Shown here in pieces: positions 1 through 9,306 of a DNA stretch of 54,702 nucleotides. The notes under the pieces are model-generated. The model was not told the DNA's origin, did not search any database, and saw only the letters and a program-made list of their open reading frames with translations. Position 1 is the stretch's first letter. Each line of letters opens with the position of its first letter. The stretch comes from W0P28-013 sp051878315 (GTDB taxonomy: Bacteria; Bacteroidota; Bacteroidia; Bacteroidales; Paludibacteraceae), in NCBI GenBank assembly GCA_051878315.1, contig JBJEJW010000040.1, positions 1-54,702 on the forward strand, in the 5' to 3' direction. The position numbers were made by a program, and so were the translations under genes.

Positions 1-2
1 AA

Positions 3-881
3 TTGGACTATGTCGTTGCCGTAACTGGTGATGGAACTAATGATGCACCTGCACTTAATGCTGCTAACGTTGGTCTCTCAATGGGAGATGGTACTGCGGT
101 GGCAAAGGAAGCAAGTGATATGACAATCCTTGACAACTCTTTCAGTACCATTGCCAATGCAGTTATGTGGGGACGTTCCCTCTATAAGAATATCAAGAGA
201 TTTATTCTTTTCCAGATGACAGTCAATGTGGCAGCTTGTCTTATTGTGCTCATTGGCGCATTCATTGGAGAAGAATCGCCTCTTACTGTTACTCAGATGC
301 TTTGGGTTAACCTCATTATGGATACCTTTGCAGCTCTTGCTCTTGCCTCATTACCTCCGACTAAGACGGTGATGAAGGAGAAACCACGTTCTGTAAACGA
401 ACACATTCTTAAAGGTATGGGGGCCGGAATTCTCGGTGTAGGTGGAATCTTTACAGCAATTCTTCTTGGGATCTGCATCTTCTTCCAGCACACAGACATT
501 ACTTGTCTGACCGATGTATTCACCGGTAATTTTGTCTGGGGTACTGGATTGGGATTATCAGATTATGAACTTGGTTTGTTCTTCACAATTTTCGTTATGC
601 TCCAGTTCTGGAATCTCTTTAATGCGAAAGCATTCATGACGGGATCTTCTGCATTCAAGGGTCTCAACTGGAAGAATACGAGACTCTTTATCATCATTGC
701 CGGAGTCATACTGGGCGGTCAGATTCTAATGACTGAAATTCCTGGTTTGCAGGAGATGTTTAATGTCGCAAATGGAGGTCTGAAGGTTACTGATTGGTTA
801 ATTATCATCGGTCTAACATCCCTAGTTTTATGGGTTGGAGAAGCCATTCGATTTATCAAAATTGTAAGAATAAGAATCTAA
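3..881 (+). CDS. Calcium-type P-type cation ATPase, C-terminal part (cut by window edge)
   Basis: ATP-driven cation pump of the inner membrane, most like P2-type calcium ATPases. The fragment begins inside the phosphorylation domain: the hinge motif GDGTNDAPAL is at residues 9-18, followed by MGDGT and AKEASDMTILDN. The segment VNLIMDTFAALALASLPP (about residue 100) is typical of transmembrane segment 6 in calcium pumps, and further hydrophobic segments follow to the end. The phosphorylated Asp and the actuator domain lie outside the window. The first codon shown is TTG, an artefact of the cut rather than a start. Family call is firm; the transported ion is inferred from motif similarity. Confidence 0.88.
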   Translation: MDYVVAVTGDGTNDAPALNAANVGLSMGDGTAVAKEASDMTILDNSFSTIANAVMWGRSLYKNIKRFILFQMTVNVAACLIVLIGAFIGEESPLTVTQMLWVNLIMDTFAALALASLPPTKTVMKEKPRSVNEHILKGMGAGILGVGGIFTAILLGICIFFQHTDITCLTDVFTGNFVWGTGLGLSDYELGLFFTIFVMLQFWNLFNAKAFMTGSSAFKGLNWKNTRLFIIIAGVILGGQILMTEIPGLQEMFNVANGGLKVTDWLIIIGLTSLVLWVGEAIRFIKIVRIRI

Positions 882-931
882 TCAAGCATCTATAGTTTAC
901 GTGTTCTCTTACCAAAAAACCCATCAAACGA

Positions 932-966
932 AAGAAGGTTGCCAACATGCGTTAGCAACCTTCTTT
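932..966. terminator. Bidirectional hairpin terminator
   Basis: Arms AAGAAGGTTGC (932-942) and GCAACCTTCTT (955-965) are perfect complements around a 12-base loop, with T or A tracts on both sides. It lies between the rightward ATPase gene and the 3' end of the leftward tRNA, so it can serve both. Confidence 0.75.
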
Positions 967-968
967 TG

Positions 969-1050
969 TACCCAGACCCGGGATCGAACCGGGATGGATC
1001 GCTCCACTGGTGTTTGAGACCAGCGCGTCTACCGATTCCGCCATCTGGGC
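969..1050 (-). tRNA. tRNA-Leu (anticodon CAA)
   Basis: Read on the minus strand, the acceptor arms GCCCAGA and TCTGGGT pair with one G-T pair. The anticodon stem CTGGT/ACCAG holds loop CTCAAAC, giving anticodon CAA. The T arm carries GGTTCGATCC. A long variable arm (TGGAGCGATCCA) marks a class II tRNA, as expected for leucine. The discriminator base is A and no CCA is encoded. Confidence 0.93.
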
Positions 1051-1214
1051 TTGTTTGCGGGTGCAAAGGTACAACTTTTTTTTGATACCACCAAATTTTT
1101 TTACATAAAAAATCAACTCATCGGTAAACGACCATGCTACAAGCCGTAACAGTCGTTAATTTCACTTGTTTTTTTTTGTAACATCTTTTTTTATGTATGT
1201 TAAAAGATTATGCG

Positions 1215-1222
1215 TATCTTTG
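1215..1222 (+). promoter_or_regulatory. Bacteroidetes -7 promoter element for the first lipoprotein gene
   Basis: TATCTTTG matches TAnnTTTG and lies 28 bases before the ATG at 1251. No TTG box is seen at the ideal 20-base spacing. The preceding stretch (1051-1214) is AT-rich and shows nothing else. Confidence 0.5.
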
Positions 1223-1250
1223 CAATTATTTACACATAAAAGCAATTATC

Positions 1251-1757
1251 ATGAAACACCTCTCGTTTACCTCTCCCACAACCAACACCGCCAAAGGTCG
1301 GTTCGGCAAAATGTGTGTTGCCTTACTATTAATTCCGCTCCTAACAGGGGCTTTACAAAGTTGCTGCCTTAGCGACGACATTCACCCAGATTATCTGTAC
1401 GGCGAATGGGAAATGACCTCGTACACCAATAGTAGCGACGACATCGAAGTACAAAAAATGTATATCACATTTTGGAAAGACAATGTAATAACCCTTGGCG
1501 AGAACTCAGAGGTAGTCGACGAAGTACACTTTTTCAATGTCATCGACAACAAACTTTACATTTATGACGACGCACAAGAACAAATCATTAACTACCTGAC
1601 AATCATCAAACTAACAAGCAAAACTTTGATTCTGCGGGCTGATTTGGAATACAACAACTGGAGTGAATGCACTTTTAGAAAACACAGCGAAATAAGCGGT
1701 AACTACTACAACAACAACGGAGGCGTTGTGGGCAAAATAACAGACTCTGCAAAATAA
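1251..1757 (+). CDS. Small lipocalin-like lipoprotein
   Basis: Predicted 168-residue secreted lipoprotein of unknown function. The N-terminus has a basic region and a hydrophobic stretch (VALLLIPLLTGALQ) ending in SCC, a plausible signal peptidase II site. The mature part starts with LYGEWEMTSY and continues as alternating strand-like segments ending in a Cys/Thr/Phe strand, the usual pattern of Bacteroidales lipocalin-like lipoproteins; this is inference from pattern. The ATG at 1251 is preferred over a GTG or TTG further upstream because it gives a proper signal peptide and sits after the -7 element. It is followed at 25 bases by another secreted-protein gene, probably in one operon. Confidence 0.7.
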   Translation: MKHLSFTSPTTNTAKGRFGKMCVALLLIPLLTGALQSCCLSDDIHPDYLYGEWEMTSYTNSSDDIEVQKMYITFWKDNVITLGENSEVVDEVHFFNVIDNKLYIYDDAQEQIINYLTIIKLTSKTLILRADLEYNNWSECTFRKHSEISGNYYNNNGGVVGKITDSAK

Positions 1758-1782
1758 TGTTTCACTTTAAATTTTCACGATT

Positions 1783-2382
1783 ATGAAAAAAATTTTATCT
1801 TTAAGCGTCATCATTGCGACGTCGGTATTGGCCTATGCCGGCGAGAAAAACATCACGCTCACGTCGGGACATAATGATATGTTTCAAGATGCGAGCAAAA
1901 CTGCCGTTTTTGTCTTTGACTACGACGATTGCTATGGTGGCGAAATTTCGAAAGGCGTGTTGAAAGAAGGTGCCCTACCGCTCGAGGAATACCTTGCCGC
2001 CCGTGGCGACGACTCGTTGGAAGATTGGCCGGGTCTGCAAGAATTTGCCTACGAACGTTTCTTCAAAAATTGGAATGTAATGAATAGAAAACGTATGCGG
2101 CTGGCATCGGCTACTGACACACCCGATTATCTTATCACGTTCCATGTCAAAGGCATAGATTTTGGCAGCACCGCTGCTGCGCTGTTTGGCGTTGGTAAAG
2201 CCGGAGGCATCATTTTGATGGGCGACATCGACATTGTCGATATGGCCACCAACGAAACCGTAGCCACATACAAAGTACATCAAATCAAAGGCCAAGGCGA
2301 CATCGGCGAAGCCATGCGCATGTGGATTGTATATAATCAATTTTTGGGAGAATTTACTCGATTTAATCTGAAAGCACAATGA
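1783..2382 (+). CDS. Secreted protein of unknown function
   Basis: Protein of 199 residues starting with a clear signal peptide (MKKILSLSVIIATSVLAYAG, cleavage likely after AYA). The mature protein has no motif I can name with certainty. The C-terminal half (DYLITFHVKGIDFG, then a Gly/Ala-rich stretch and DIDIVDMATNETVATYKV) resembles beta-rich proteins that report a quantity with a tolerance, such as DUF4410-like proteins, but this is a weak impression. Its stop overlaps the next start as ATGA (2379-2382), so the two are translationally coupled. Confidence 0.65.
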   Translation: MKKILSLSVIIATSVLAYAGEKNITLTSGHNDMFQDASKTAVFVFDYDDCYGGEISKGVLKEGALPLEEYLAARGDDSLEDWPGLQEFAYERFFKNWNVMNRKRMRLASATDTPDYLITFHVKGIDFGSTAAALFGVGKAGGIILMGDIDIVDMATNETVATYKVHQIKGQGDIGEAMRMWIVYNQFLGEFTRFNLKAQ

Positions 2383-2855
2383 AAAATAATATCGTTAAAT
2401 TTATTATCTTTACGTTGATATGCGCCGGACAAACCGGATGTTTCATCATTGCACCATCGAGCCAATCAACGACATCGGGACAAAGCACCTCGAGCACCAC
2501 AACGCAAATGCTGGCCAAACGCTGGCGAGGGTTGCAAGTTTACAAAGTGGCCGGCAACCAAATGTTCGATAACCACGGCAACACGTCGGGTTGGATGCAA
2601 TTCAATGCCAATGGCACTTGTTACGAGAAAGGATTTTTGGGTACCGACGGCAATCAGCAATTACGTTGGTCGGTCAGTGGCAAAAAACTAACCATTTCGG
2701 GCGGAAATTTAGTGTTCGGCGGTGGCGATTTGTCGGACACAAAAATAACCTACGACATTGTATCTATTACCGATAACGAACTTCATTTGAGCCGTTGGGA
2801 TGGGCAAAAGCCCGATGGCACCAGCATTATACGCCACTTGATATTTACATATTGA
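2379..2855 (+). CDS. Small lipocalin-like lipoprotein
   Basis: Protein of 158 residues with a lipoprotein signal (FIIFTLICAGQTGC, Cys at 21) followed by a low-complexity Ser/Thr/Gln linker and a compact beta-rich domain. WMQFNANGTCYEKG, LRWSVSGKKLTISGG and ITYDIVSITDNELHLSRWDG follow the lipocalin-like lipoprotein pattern also suspected in the first gene of this operon. The residue at -3 of the lipobox (Gln) is unusual. Starts inside the stop of the previous gene (ATGA). Function unknown; probably outer membrane or periplasmic. Confidence 0.68.
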   Translation: MKNNIVKFIIFTLICAGQTGCFIIAPSSQSTTSGQSTSSTTTQMLAKRWRGLQVYKVAGNQMFDNHGNTSGWMQFNANGTCYEKGFLGTDGNQQLRWSVSGKKLTISGGNLVFGGGDLSDTKITYDIVSITDNELHLSRWDGQKPDGTSIIRHLIFTY

Positions 2856-2880
2856 TTTTTTAATATCGCATCGCAAAACA

Positions 2881-2912
2881 AAAGCACTCTACCCTATTGG
2901 ACAGAGTGCTTT
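2881..2912. terminator. Hairpin terminator between convergent genes
   Basis: AAAGCACTCT (2881-2890) pairs perfectly with AGAGTGCTTT (2903-2912) over a 12-base loop and is followed by a T run. It separates the rightward lipoprotein operon from the leftward mutase gene and can act both ways. Confidence 0.85.
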
Positions 2913-2933
2913 TTTGTTATTATTTTCAATCGA

Positions 2934-4703
2934 TTAGATGCCTAAACTCTTGCGGATGGCCGGAACCAACGCCTCGGCTTCGGCTGTAGCCTTGTCATAA
3001 TCTTTCGGCGTAGGCATTTCGGCCGGAATCTCGAAATAAAATTTAATTTTCGGCTCCGTACCCGATGGGCGCACCGACACTTTCAATCCGTTTTCTGTAA
3101 AGTATTGCAGCACATTGCTGGTGGCATTGAGAGACATCACAATATCGCTTTCGACCCATTGACCATCTTTCAGTTCACGCTGTTTCAAAGTCTGAAAATC
3201 TTTGGTTTTCACCACTTTACTGCCGGCGATTTCGGTAATCGGGTGTTCGCGATAGTTGACCATCATCTGTTTGATTTCTTCGGCACCCGATTTGCCCGGA
3301 CGCACCACATTGATAGTCGTTTCGCGTTGGAAACCGTATTCCATGTAAATGCTCAACAGATATTCGTAAAGCGACATGCCGTGATCTTTGGCCCAAGCGG
3401 CAATTTCGCAAATCAAGCAAATGGCCGACGGCGAGCATTTGTCGCGTACGGCATCGTAAGGCAGGAATCCGAACGATTCTTCACCGCCACCGATGTATTT
3501 GCGCGTGCCTTCCCACTCGCGAATACGATTGGCAATCCATTTGAAACCGGTGTATTCGTCGGTCAGCGTAACACCTTCCCGGTCGGCAATTTTGCGAATC
3601 AATTCGCTGGTTACTATCGTTTTAACAACATAATGCTCGGGGCGCAGTTTACCGAGTTTTTTCATATTGTTAATGATATAGTGGTGATACATAATGTTCG
3701 TTTGGTTGCCATTGATGATAACCCATTCATTTTTATCGTTACGGCAAACGATAGCAATGCGGTCGGCATCGGGGTCGCTGGCCACAACGAGGTCGGCATT
3801 CAACAGCGAGCCCAAATTCATGCCCATCGTCATGGCTTCGGCATTTTCGGGATTCGGCGAAACCACCGTCGAGAAATTACCGTCGATAACCATCTGTTCT
3901 GGTACAACGTGTATGTTTTGGAAACCCCAACTGCGCAGACACATCGGCACAATCTGACGACCTGCACCGTGCAACGGCGTATAAACAATATTCAAATCCT
4001 TTTGACGCAAAATAGCCTCTTGGTCAATCATTACCGACTTAACAGCCATCATATAGTCGTAGTCCATTTCGCCGCCAATGATTTGGATTAAATCTTTGTT
4101 GGCTTCCCATTTTACGTCTTCCATTTTCACTTTGTTCACCTCGGCGATAATGCCGGCATCGTGTGGCATCAGCACTTGCGATCCGTCTTCCCAATATGCT
4201 TTGTAGCCATTGTATTCTTTCGGGTTATGCGAAGCGGTAACATTTACGCCACCTTGACAGCCCAAATGACGTATGGCGAAACTCACTTCCGGTGTCGGAC
4301 GCAAACTTTCGAACAAATAGACTTTGATGCCGTTAGCCGAGAACACGGCAGCCACCGTTTCGGCAAACATACGACCATTGTTGCGGCAATCGTGCCCTAC
4401 AACCACGCTCACTTGTTCGACCGGATTTTTGTATCCGTTTTCTTTCTGCACTTTTAACAAATAGTTGGCATAACCTTGTGTTGCTTGCGCTACAATGTAT
4501 TTGTTCATACGATTGCAGCCGGGCCCCATGATGCCGCGTAAGCCACCGGTACCAAATTCCAATGTGCGATAAAACGACTCAATGAGTTCCGTTTTGTCGT
4601 CGGCCTCCATCATGGCACGCACTTGGGCTTTTGTTTCCTCGTCGTAATTGCCATCGAGCCACTCTTGGGCTTTGGCCATCACTTGTTTCAGTTCGTCATT
4701 CAT
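2934..4703 (-). CDS. Phosphoglucomutase/phosphomannomutase family (long form)
   Basis: Interconverts hexose 1- and 6-phosphates in the cytoplasm through a phosphoserine intermediate, supplying precursors for nucleotide sugars. The 589 residues match the long phospho-sugar mutase form. The active-site loop TASHNP (Ser158) is followed by the metal loop DPDADR (about 306), the sugar-binding GGEESFGF (about 390), and the phosphate-binding RPSGTEPK near the C-terminus. It is transcribed in the same direction as and just downstream of mannose-6-phosphate isomerase, a sensible partner. Whether glucose or mannose phosphate is preferred cannot be read from the sequence. Confidence 0.93.
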   Translation of the reverse strand: MNDELKQVMAKAQEWLDGNYDEETKAQVRAMMEADDKTELIESFYRTLEFGTGGLRGIMGPGCNRMNKYIVAQATQGYANYLLKVQKENGYKNPVEQVSVVVGHDCRNNGRMFAETVAAVFSANGIKVYLFESLRPTPEVSFAIRHLGCQGGVNVTASHNPKEYNGYKAYWEDGSQVLMPHDAGIIAEVNKVKMEDVKWEANKDLIQIIGGEMDYDYMMAVKSVMIDQEAILRQKDLNIVYTPLHGAGRQIVPMCLRSWGFQNIHVVPEQMVIDGNFSTVVSPNPENAEAMTMGMNLGSLLNADLVVASDPDADRIAIVCRNDKNEWVIINGNQTNIMYHHYIINNMKKLGKLRPEHYVVKTIVTSELIRKIADREGVTLTDEYTGFKWIANRIREWEGTRKYIGGGEESFGFLPYDAVRDKCSPSAICLICEIAAWAKDHGMSLYEYLLSIYMEYGFQRETTINVVRPGKSGAEEIKQMMVNYREHPITEIAGSKVVKTKDFQTLKQRELKDGQWVESDIVMSLNATSNVLQYFTENGLKVSVRPSGTEPKIKFYFEIPAEMPTPKDYDKATAEAEALVPAIRKSLGI

Positions 4704-4754
4704 AATTGCTTAAAGATTTTAAGGTTAATATTGAGTTTAATTTATTGTTTTGAG

Positions 4755-5729
4755 TTATACAATATACGTTTCCAGCAGTTTGACTTCGCCTGTAGGTACC
4801 AGCACCAATTCGTTCATTTCGGCAGGTATGAGCAACGTTTCGCCATCGACAGCCGTAACGTAATCGTCACCATAACGACATGTTACATGGCCTTCGAGTA
4901 CAGTCAGCAACACAAATGAATCAATAGGCGCCAAATCGTACTCCTGCGGTTTGGTCAGCACCATCAAATTGGTTGTGAAATAAGGACACCGCACCACTGT
5001 TTGAAGCGCATTGTGCTGATGTGGCAATACTATTTTTTCATTTTTCCAATGTTCAAAATCAATAGCATCGACTGCCAAATCGGTATGCAATTCGCGCGGT
5101 TTACCATCGGTATCGGTGCGATTGTAGTCATAAATCCTATAAGTTATGTCAGATGTCTGCTGAATCTCGACCAACACGCATCCGGCACCTATCGAATGAA
5201 CACAACCGGCAGGGATGAAAAATACATCGCCTTTGCTGACATAATGTTTTTGCAACACCTCTTCCAGACGATTGTCAGCCACAAGTTGCAGATATTCGGC
5301 CTTATCGACGGCACGAGTAAAGCCGGCAATAATAAAAGCATCGGGCGCGGCATCAAGCACATACCACATTTCGGTTTTGCCACAAGCGTGATGCCGTGCG
5401 GCAGCTATGTCGTCATTCGGATGTACCTGTATCGATAGGTGTTGCGCTGCATCAATAAGTTTGACCAACAAAGGAAAATCGTTACCGTATCGTTCGTACA
5501 CGGCATCGCCAACCAAATCGCCCAAATACACTTCTATAAGTTCGGATAAGGTATTGTCGGCCAAAAAACCGTTTTCGACAACCGATTCGTTGTCGCGCAT
5601 AGCCGATATATCCCAAGTTTCGCCCACATTGTCCGAAGTCAATGCATCATGACGATAATAGTGCTGCAACCGATTTCCGCCCCACAACTTTGTTTTATAT
5701 ATAGGTCTAAATTTTAGCGGATAAAGCAT
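4755..5729 (-). CDS. manA: Mannose-6-phosphate isomerase, class I
   Basis: Zinc-dependent cupin that interconverts fructose 6-phosphate and mannose 6-phosphate, feeding GDP-mannose and GDP-fucose synthesis. Visible motifs are PLKFRPIYKTKLWGG at the N-terminus, QVHPND and GKTEMWYVLD (metal and substrate site), VHSIGAGC, and VEIQQTSDITYRIYDYNR. Length is 324 residues from the ATG at 5729. An upstream ATG at 5771 would add 14 residues but lies inside the promoter element, so the inner start is chosen. It lies 51 bases upstream of the mutase gene. Confidence 0.92.
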   Translation of the reverse strand: MLYPLKFRPIYKTKLWGGNRLQHYYRHDALTSDNVGETWDISAMRDNESVVENGFLADNTLSELIEVYLGDLVGDAVYERYGNDFPLLVKLIDAAQHLSIQVHPNDDIAAARHHACGKTEMWYVLDAAPDAFIIAGFTRAVDKAEYLQLVADNRLEEVLQKHYVSKGDVFFIPAGCVHSIGAGCVLVEIQQTSDITYRIYDYNRTDTDGKPRELHTDLAVDAIDFEHWKNEKIVLPHQHNALQTVVRCPYFTTNLMVLTKPQEYDLAPIDSFVLLTVLEGHVTCRYGDDYVTAVDGETLLIPAEMNELVLVPTGEVKLLETYIV

Positions 5730-5768
5730 TTTTTGCAAAAATAGAGTTGTTCTAATAATTCTAATTTG

Positions 5769-5776
5769 CAAAGATA
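5769..5776 (-). promoter_or_regulatory. Bacteroidetes -7 promoter element for manA
   Basis: On the minus strand TATCTTTG lies about 40 bases before the manA ATG. The 327-base gap between manA and recQ is very AT-rich and otherwise shows only a short inverted repeat (GTTGT/ACAAC, 6004-6016) before recQ. Confidence 0.5.
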
Positions 5777-6056
5777 TGTATTTTTTTCGACAAAAGCGAC
5801 ATTACACCCAACAGAAATACGATTTTTTTATGCAAAAAAAAAATTATGCATTTTTCTGCCAAAAAATTTGGTGCGAATAATTTTTTGTATATAAATTTGT
5901 TCAAGATTAGCCAATAGGTTTTTCGGCATTCGCCATGCGGGCAATAATCGCGCATTTTACACTGATTTTCAATACATTAACAAATAAAAACGGCACAAAT
6001 CGAGTTGTCATACAACTTGACATTTGCATATAAAATGATTTTAATTTTATAATTTT

Positions 6057-8243
6057 ATGGCTAAAAAATCGATTCTCACCGAAGAATTGAAGAACAAATT
6101 CGGCTTCGACCGTTTCAAAGGAAATCAAGAAGCCATCATCAAAAACGTATTGGACGGTAAGGACACATTCGTGTTGATGCCAACCGGTGGCGGCAAATCG
6201 TTGTGTTACCAACTACCCTCGTTGTTGCTCGACGGCACGGCTATCGTTATTTCGCCACTGATTGCGTTGATGAAAAATCAAGTCGATGCCATGCGCAACT
6301 TCAGCGAAGAAGACGGCGTTGCCCATTTTCTGAACTCGTCGCTCAACAAAATGGCAATAGAAGAGGTAAAAGCAGACTTGAAAAACGGCAAAACAAAATT
6401 GTTGTATGTCGCCCCCGAGTCGCTCACGAAAGAGGAAAACATTACCTTTTTGCGCACCATAAAAATCTCGTTCTACGCCATTGACGAAGCGCATTGCATT
6501 TCGGAATGGGGACACGATTTTCGTCCCGAATATCGTCGTATTCGTCCTATTATCAACGAAATAGGGAATGCGCCCATCATCGCCTTGACAGCCACAGCCA
6601 CGCCAAAAGTACAACACGACATACAAAAAAATCTCGGCATCACCAATGCCACCGTATTCAAATCGTCGTTCAATCGTCCAAACCTCTATTATGAAGTACG
6701 CCCGAAAACGGCCAACGTCGATAAAGAATTGGTTAAATTCATCAAATCGCAGTCGGGAAAATCGGGCATTGTGTATTGTTTGAGTCGCAAGAAAGTGGAA
6801 GAATTAGCCGAATCACTGAAGTTAAACGGTATTCCGGCACTACCCTATCACGCCGGCCTCGATTCAACCATGCGCAGCGAAAATCAGGATAAATTCTTGA
6901 TGGAAAAAGTGGACGTCATTGTGGCCACTATCGCGTTCGGTATGGGCATCGACAAACCCGATGTGCGTTATGTGGTTCATTACGACATTCCCAAAAGCCT
7001 CGAAGGCTACTATCAGGAAACAGGCCGTGCAGGACGCGACGGTGGCGAAGGTTATTGCTTGGCATTCTACAACAATAAAGATTTACAGAAGTTGGAGAAA
7101 TTCATGCAAGGCAAGCCCGTAAACGAACAAGAGATTGGCCGCCAACTGCTCAACGAAACGGCAGCTTACGCCGAGTCGTCCATCTGCCGACGCAAAATGT
7201 TGCTCCACTACTTTGGCGAAGAATACACCGAAGAGAACTGCGGTAACTGCGATAACTGCCTGCACCCCAAGAAACAAGTCGAAGCGCAAGAACTACTCTG
7301 CGCCGTACTCGAAACCATTGCCGCCGGCAAAGAAAAATTCAAAGCCGAAGTCATCATCGACATTTTGAGCGGAAAAGAAACCGCCGAAATCAAATCGTAC
7401 CATCTCGAAGAACTCGATGCTTTCGGTTCCGTTACCGGCGATGAAGTGGCACTGCTGAACGCCGTCATACGCCAAGCCATGATAAGCGGCTACATCGACA
7501 AAGAGATAGAAAACTACGGTGTACTACGCCTTACAGCGGCCGGCAAAGAGTATTTGGAACACCCGAAATCGTTCACCATCACCAAAGATCACGAATACGC
7601 CAGCGACCTTGACGAAACGCCACAACGCGGCGGCTCGGCCTGCGCCATGGACCCGGCTTTGTTCAGTATGCTGAAAGATTTGCGCAAAAAAATATCGAAA
7701 CGCATGGAACTGCCGCCATTCGTTATCTTCCAAGACCCGTCGCTTGAAGCCATGGCCACCACCTACCCAATCACCCTCGAAGAGTTGCAAAACATTCCTG
7801 GCGTCGGTGTTGGCAAAGCCAAACGGTACGGACAAGAATTTATCGATTTGATACGCAAACACGTTGATGTAAACGAAATAGAGCGTCCCGAAGACCTGCG
7901 CGTGCGCACCGTGGCCAACAAATCGCGCCTGAAAATCGAAATCATTCAGGCCATTGACCGCCAAGTAGCCCTCGACGATTTGGCCGAATCGAAAGGCCTC
8001 GATTTCAACGACCTGCTCGATGAAGTGGACAGCATAGTCTATTCGGGTACAAAAATCAACATCGATTACTTTCTGCACGAAATCATGGACCAAGAACGTA
8101 TCGACGAAGCTTTCGATTATTTCAAGAATCAGGCACAAACCGACAATATCGAAGAAGCATTACGCAACCTTGGCGAAGATGACTATTCAGAGCCTGAAAT
8201 TCGATTGATACGCATCAAATTTTTGTCAGAATTAGGTAATTAA
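6057..8243 (+). CDS. recQ: ATP-dependent DNA helicase RecQ
   Basis: 3'-5' superfamily 2 DNA helicase for recombination and fork repair. Walker A TGGGKS is at residues 43-48, motif II DEAH at 143-146 within DEAHCISEWGHDFRPEYRR, motif III TATATP, and motif VI QETGRAGRDG. The zinc-binding region shows CRRKMLLHYFGEE and CGNCDNC, followed by a winged-helix region and an HRDC domain around residues 530-610 (PPFVIFQDPSLEAMA, IPGVGVGKAKRYG). At 728 residues it is longer than the E. coli protein; the acidic C-terminal extension after HRDC is usual in Bacteroidetes RecQ. Confidence 0.96.
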   Translation: MAKKSILTEELKNKFGFDRFKGNQEAIIKNVLDGKDTFVLMPTGGGKSLCYQLPSLLLDGTAIVISPLIALMKNQVDAMRNFSEEDGVAHFLNSSLNKMAIEEVKADLKNGKTKLLYVAPESLTKEENITFLRTIKISFYAIDEAHCISEWGHDFRPEYRRIRPIINEIGNAPIIALTATATPKVQHDIQKNLGITNATVFKSSFNRPNLYYEVRPKTANVDKELVKFIKSQSGKSGIVYCLSRKKVEELAESLKLNGIPALPYHAGLDSTMRSENQDKFLMEKVDVIVATIAFGMGIDKPDVRYVVHYDIPKSLEGYYQETGRAGRDGGEGYCLAFYNNKDLQKLEKFMQGKPVNEQEIGRQLLNETAAYAESSICRRKMLLHYFGEEYTEENCGNCDNCLHPKKQVEAQELLCAVLETIAAGKEKFKAEVIIDILSGKETAEIKSYHLEELDAFGSVTGDEVALLNAVIRQAMISGYIDKEIENYGVLRLTAAGKEYLEHPKSFTITKDHEYASDLDETPQRGGSACAMDPALFSMLKDLRKKISKRMELPPFVIFQDPSLEAMATTYPITLEELQNIPGVGVGKAKRYGQEFIDLIRKHVDVNEIERPEDLRVRTVANKSRLKIEIIQAIDRQVALDDLAESKGLDFNDLLDEVDSIVYSGTKINIDYFLHEIMDQERIDEAFDYFKNQAQTDNIEEALRNLGEDDYSEPEIRLIRIKFLSELGN

Positions 8244-8306
8244 TGCATACATAAACTATTAACTATCAGTCGAATATCCGAATTTAAGTATATTTAACCA
8301 AAACTA

Positions 8307-8337
8307 TTGCTTTTCTCCGAAAAAAGTTGTATCTTTG
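8307..8337 (+). promoter_or_regulatory. Promoter of the primary sigma gene
   Basis: TTG at 8307-8309 and TATCTTTG at 8330-8337 are separated by exactly 20 bases, the canonical Bacteroidetes arrangement. Transcription should begin near 8344, leaving a leader of about 84 bases. Confidence 0.7.
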
Positions 8338-8349
8338 CACGCTTAATAT

Positions 8350-8397
8350 CGACATTCGACAATGTCGGTATTAGGTGTGTATTTATTACGCCTATTA
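8350..8397 (+). other. Two tandem hairpins in the sigma-gene leader
   Basis: CGACATT (8350-8356) pairs perfectly with AATGTCG (8361-8367) around a four-base loop. A second stem follows at 8372-8394 (AGGTGT with ACGCCT, one G-U pair). Both would form in the 5' untranslated RNA just after the predicted start of transcription. A role in mRNA stability or translation is inference. Confidence 0.4.
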
Positions 8398-8427
8398 GTC
8401 AAGTCTAACCAAAATTGTGAGGAATTA

Positions 8428-9288
8428 ATGAGGCAATTAAAAATCACCAAATCCATTACCAACCGCGAGAGTGCATCGCTCGACAAGTATTTACAGGAAA
8501 TCGGCCGCGAAGAACTCATCTCGGTAGAAGACGAAGTTGAGTTGGCGCAACGCATCCGCAAAGGCGACCGTGCCGCTCTCGAAAAATTGACACGTGCCAA
8601 TTTGCGTTTCGTTGTATCGGTAGCCAAACAATACCAAAATCAGGGATTGAGCCTGCCCGACTTAATCAACGAGGGTAATTTGGGCTTGATAAAAGCCGCC
8701 CAAAAATTTGATGAGACACGTGGTTTCAAATTCATTTCGTATGCGGTATGGTGGATTCGTCAGTCCATTTTGCAATCGTTGGCCGAGCAATCGCGCATTG
8801 TGCGTTTGCCGCTGAACCAAGTAGGTTCGCTGAATAAGATAAACAAAGCTTTGTCGCGTTTCGAACAAGAGAATGAACGGCGGCCGTCGCCCGAAGAATT
8901 GGCAGAAGAGTTGGATATTCCTATCGACAAGATAGCCGACACGCTGAAAGTATCGGGACGACACATTTCGGTAGATGCTCCTTTTGTCGAAGGCGAAGAC
9001 AATAGTCTGCTTGACGTATTGGTGAATGACGATTCGCCGGTAGCCGACCACACGCTGATAAACGAATCTCTGCAAACGGAGATAGACCGTGCGCTGGAAA
9101 CCTTGACCGAGCGCGAGGCCGATATTATTCGCATGTTTTTCGGTATCGGCTGTCAAGAGATGACGTTGGAGGAAATAGGAGCCAAGTTTACTTTGACGCG
9201 CGAACGTGTTCGTCAAATCAAGGAGAAAGCCATCAGACGCCTGCGCAACAACTCCAAGAACAAAATTTTGAAAAGTTATTTGGGATAA
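8428..9288 (+). CDS. rpoD: Primary RNA polymerase sigma factor (short Bacteroidetes form)
   Basis: Housekeeping sigma-70 factor of 286 residues beginning MRQLKITKSITNRES, the usual Bacteroidetes start, so the ATG at 8428 is chosen over upstream codons. Region 1.2 (SLDKYLQEIGREEL), region 2 with the -10 recognition helix (NEGNLGLIKAAQKFDETRGFKFISYAVWWIRQSI), region 3 (RLPLNQVGSLNKI) and region 4.2 (TLEEIGAKFTLTRERVRQIKEKAIRRLR) are all present. Region 1.1 is absent, as in the phylum. Followed by a strong hairpin terminator. Confidence 0.96.
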   Translation: MRQLKITKSITNRESASLDKYLQEIGREELISVEDEVELAQRIRKGDRAALEKLTRANLRFVVSVAKQYQNQGLSLPDLINEGNLGLIKAAQKFDETRGFKFISYAVWWIRQSILQSLAEQSRIVRLPLNQVGSLNKINKALSRFEQENERRPSPEELAEELDIPIDKIADTLKVSGRHISVDAPFVEGEDNSLLDVLVNDDSPVADHTLINESLQTEIDRALETLTEREADIIRMFFGIGCQEMTLEEIGAKFTLTRERVRQIKEKAIRRLRNNSKNKILKSYLG

Positions 9289-9306
9289 CCCTTGCTTAAT
9301 ACACCG

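Noticed and set aside
3105..4091. Long plus-strand ORF of 328 codons opposite the phosphohexomutase gene
   Set aside because: It is the antisense shadow of a fully motif-supported gene; the translation is His/Phe/Asn-rich without family pattern.
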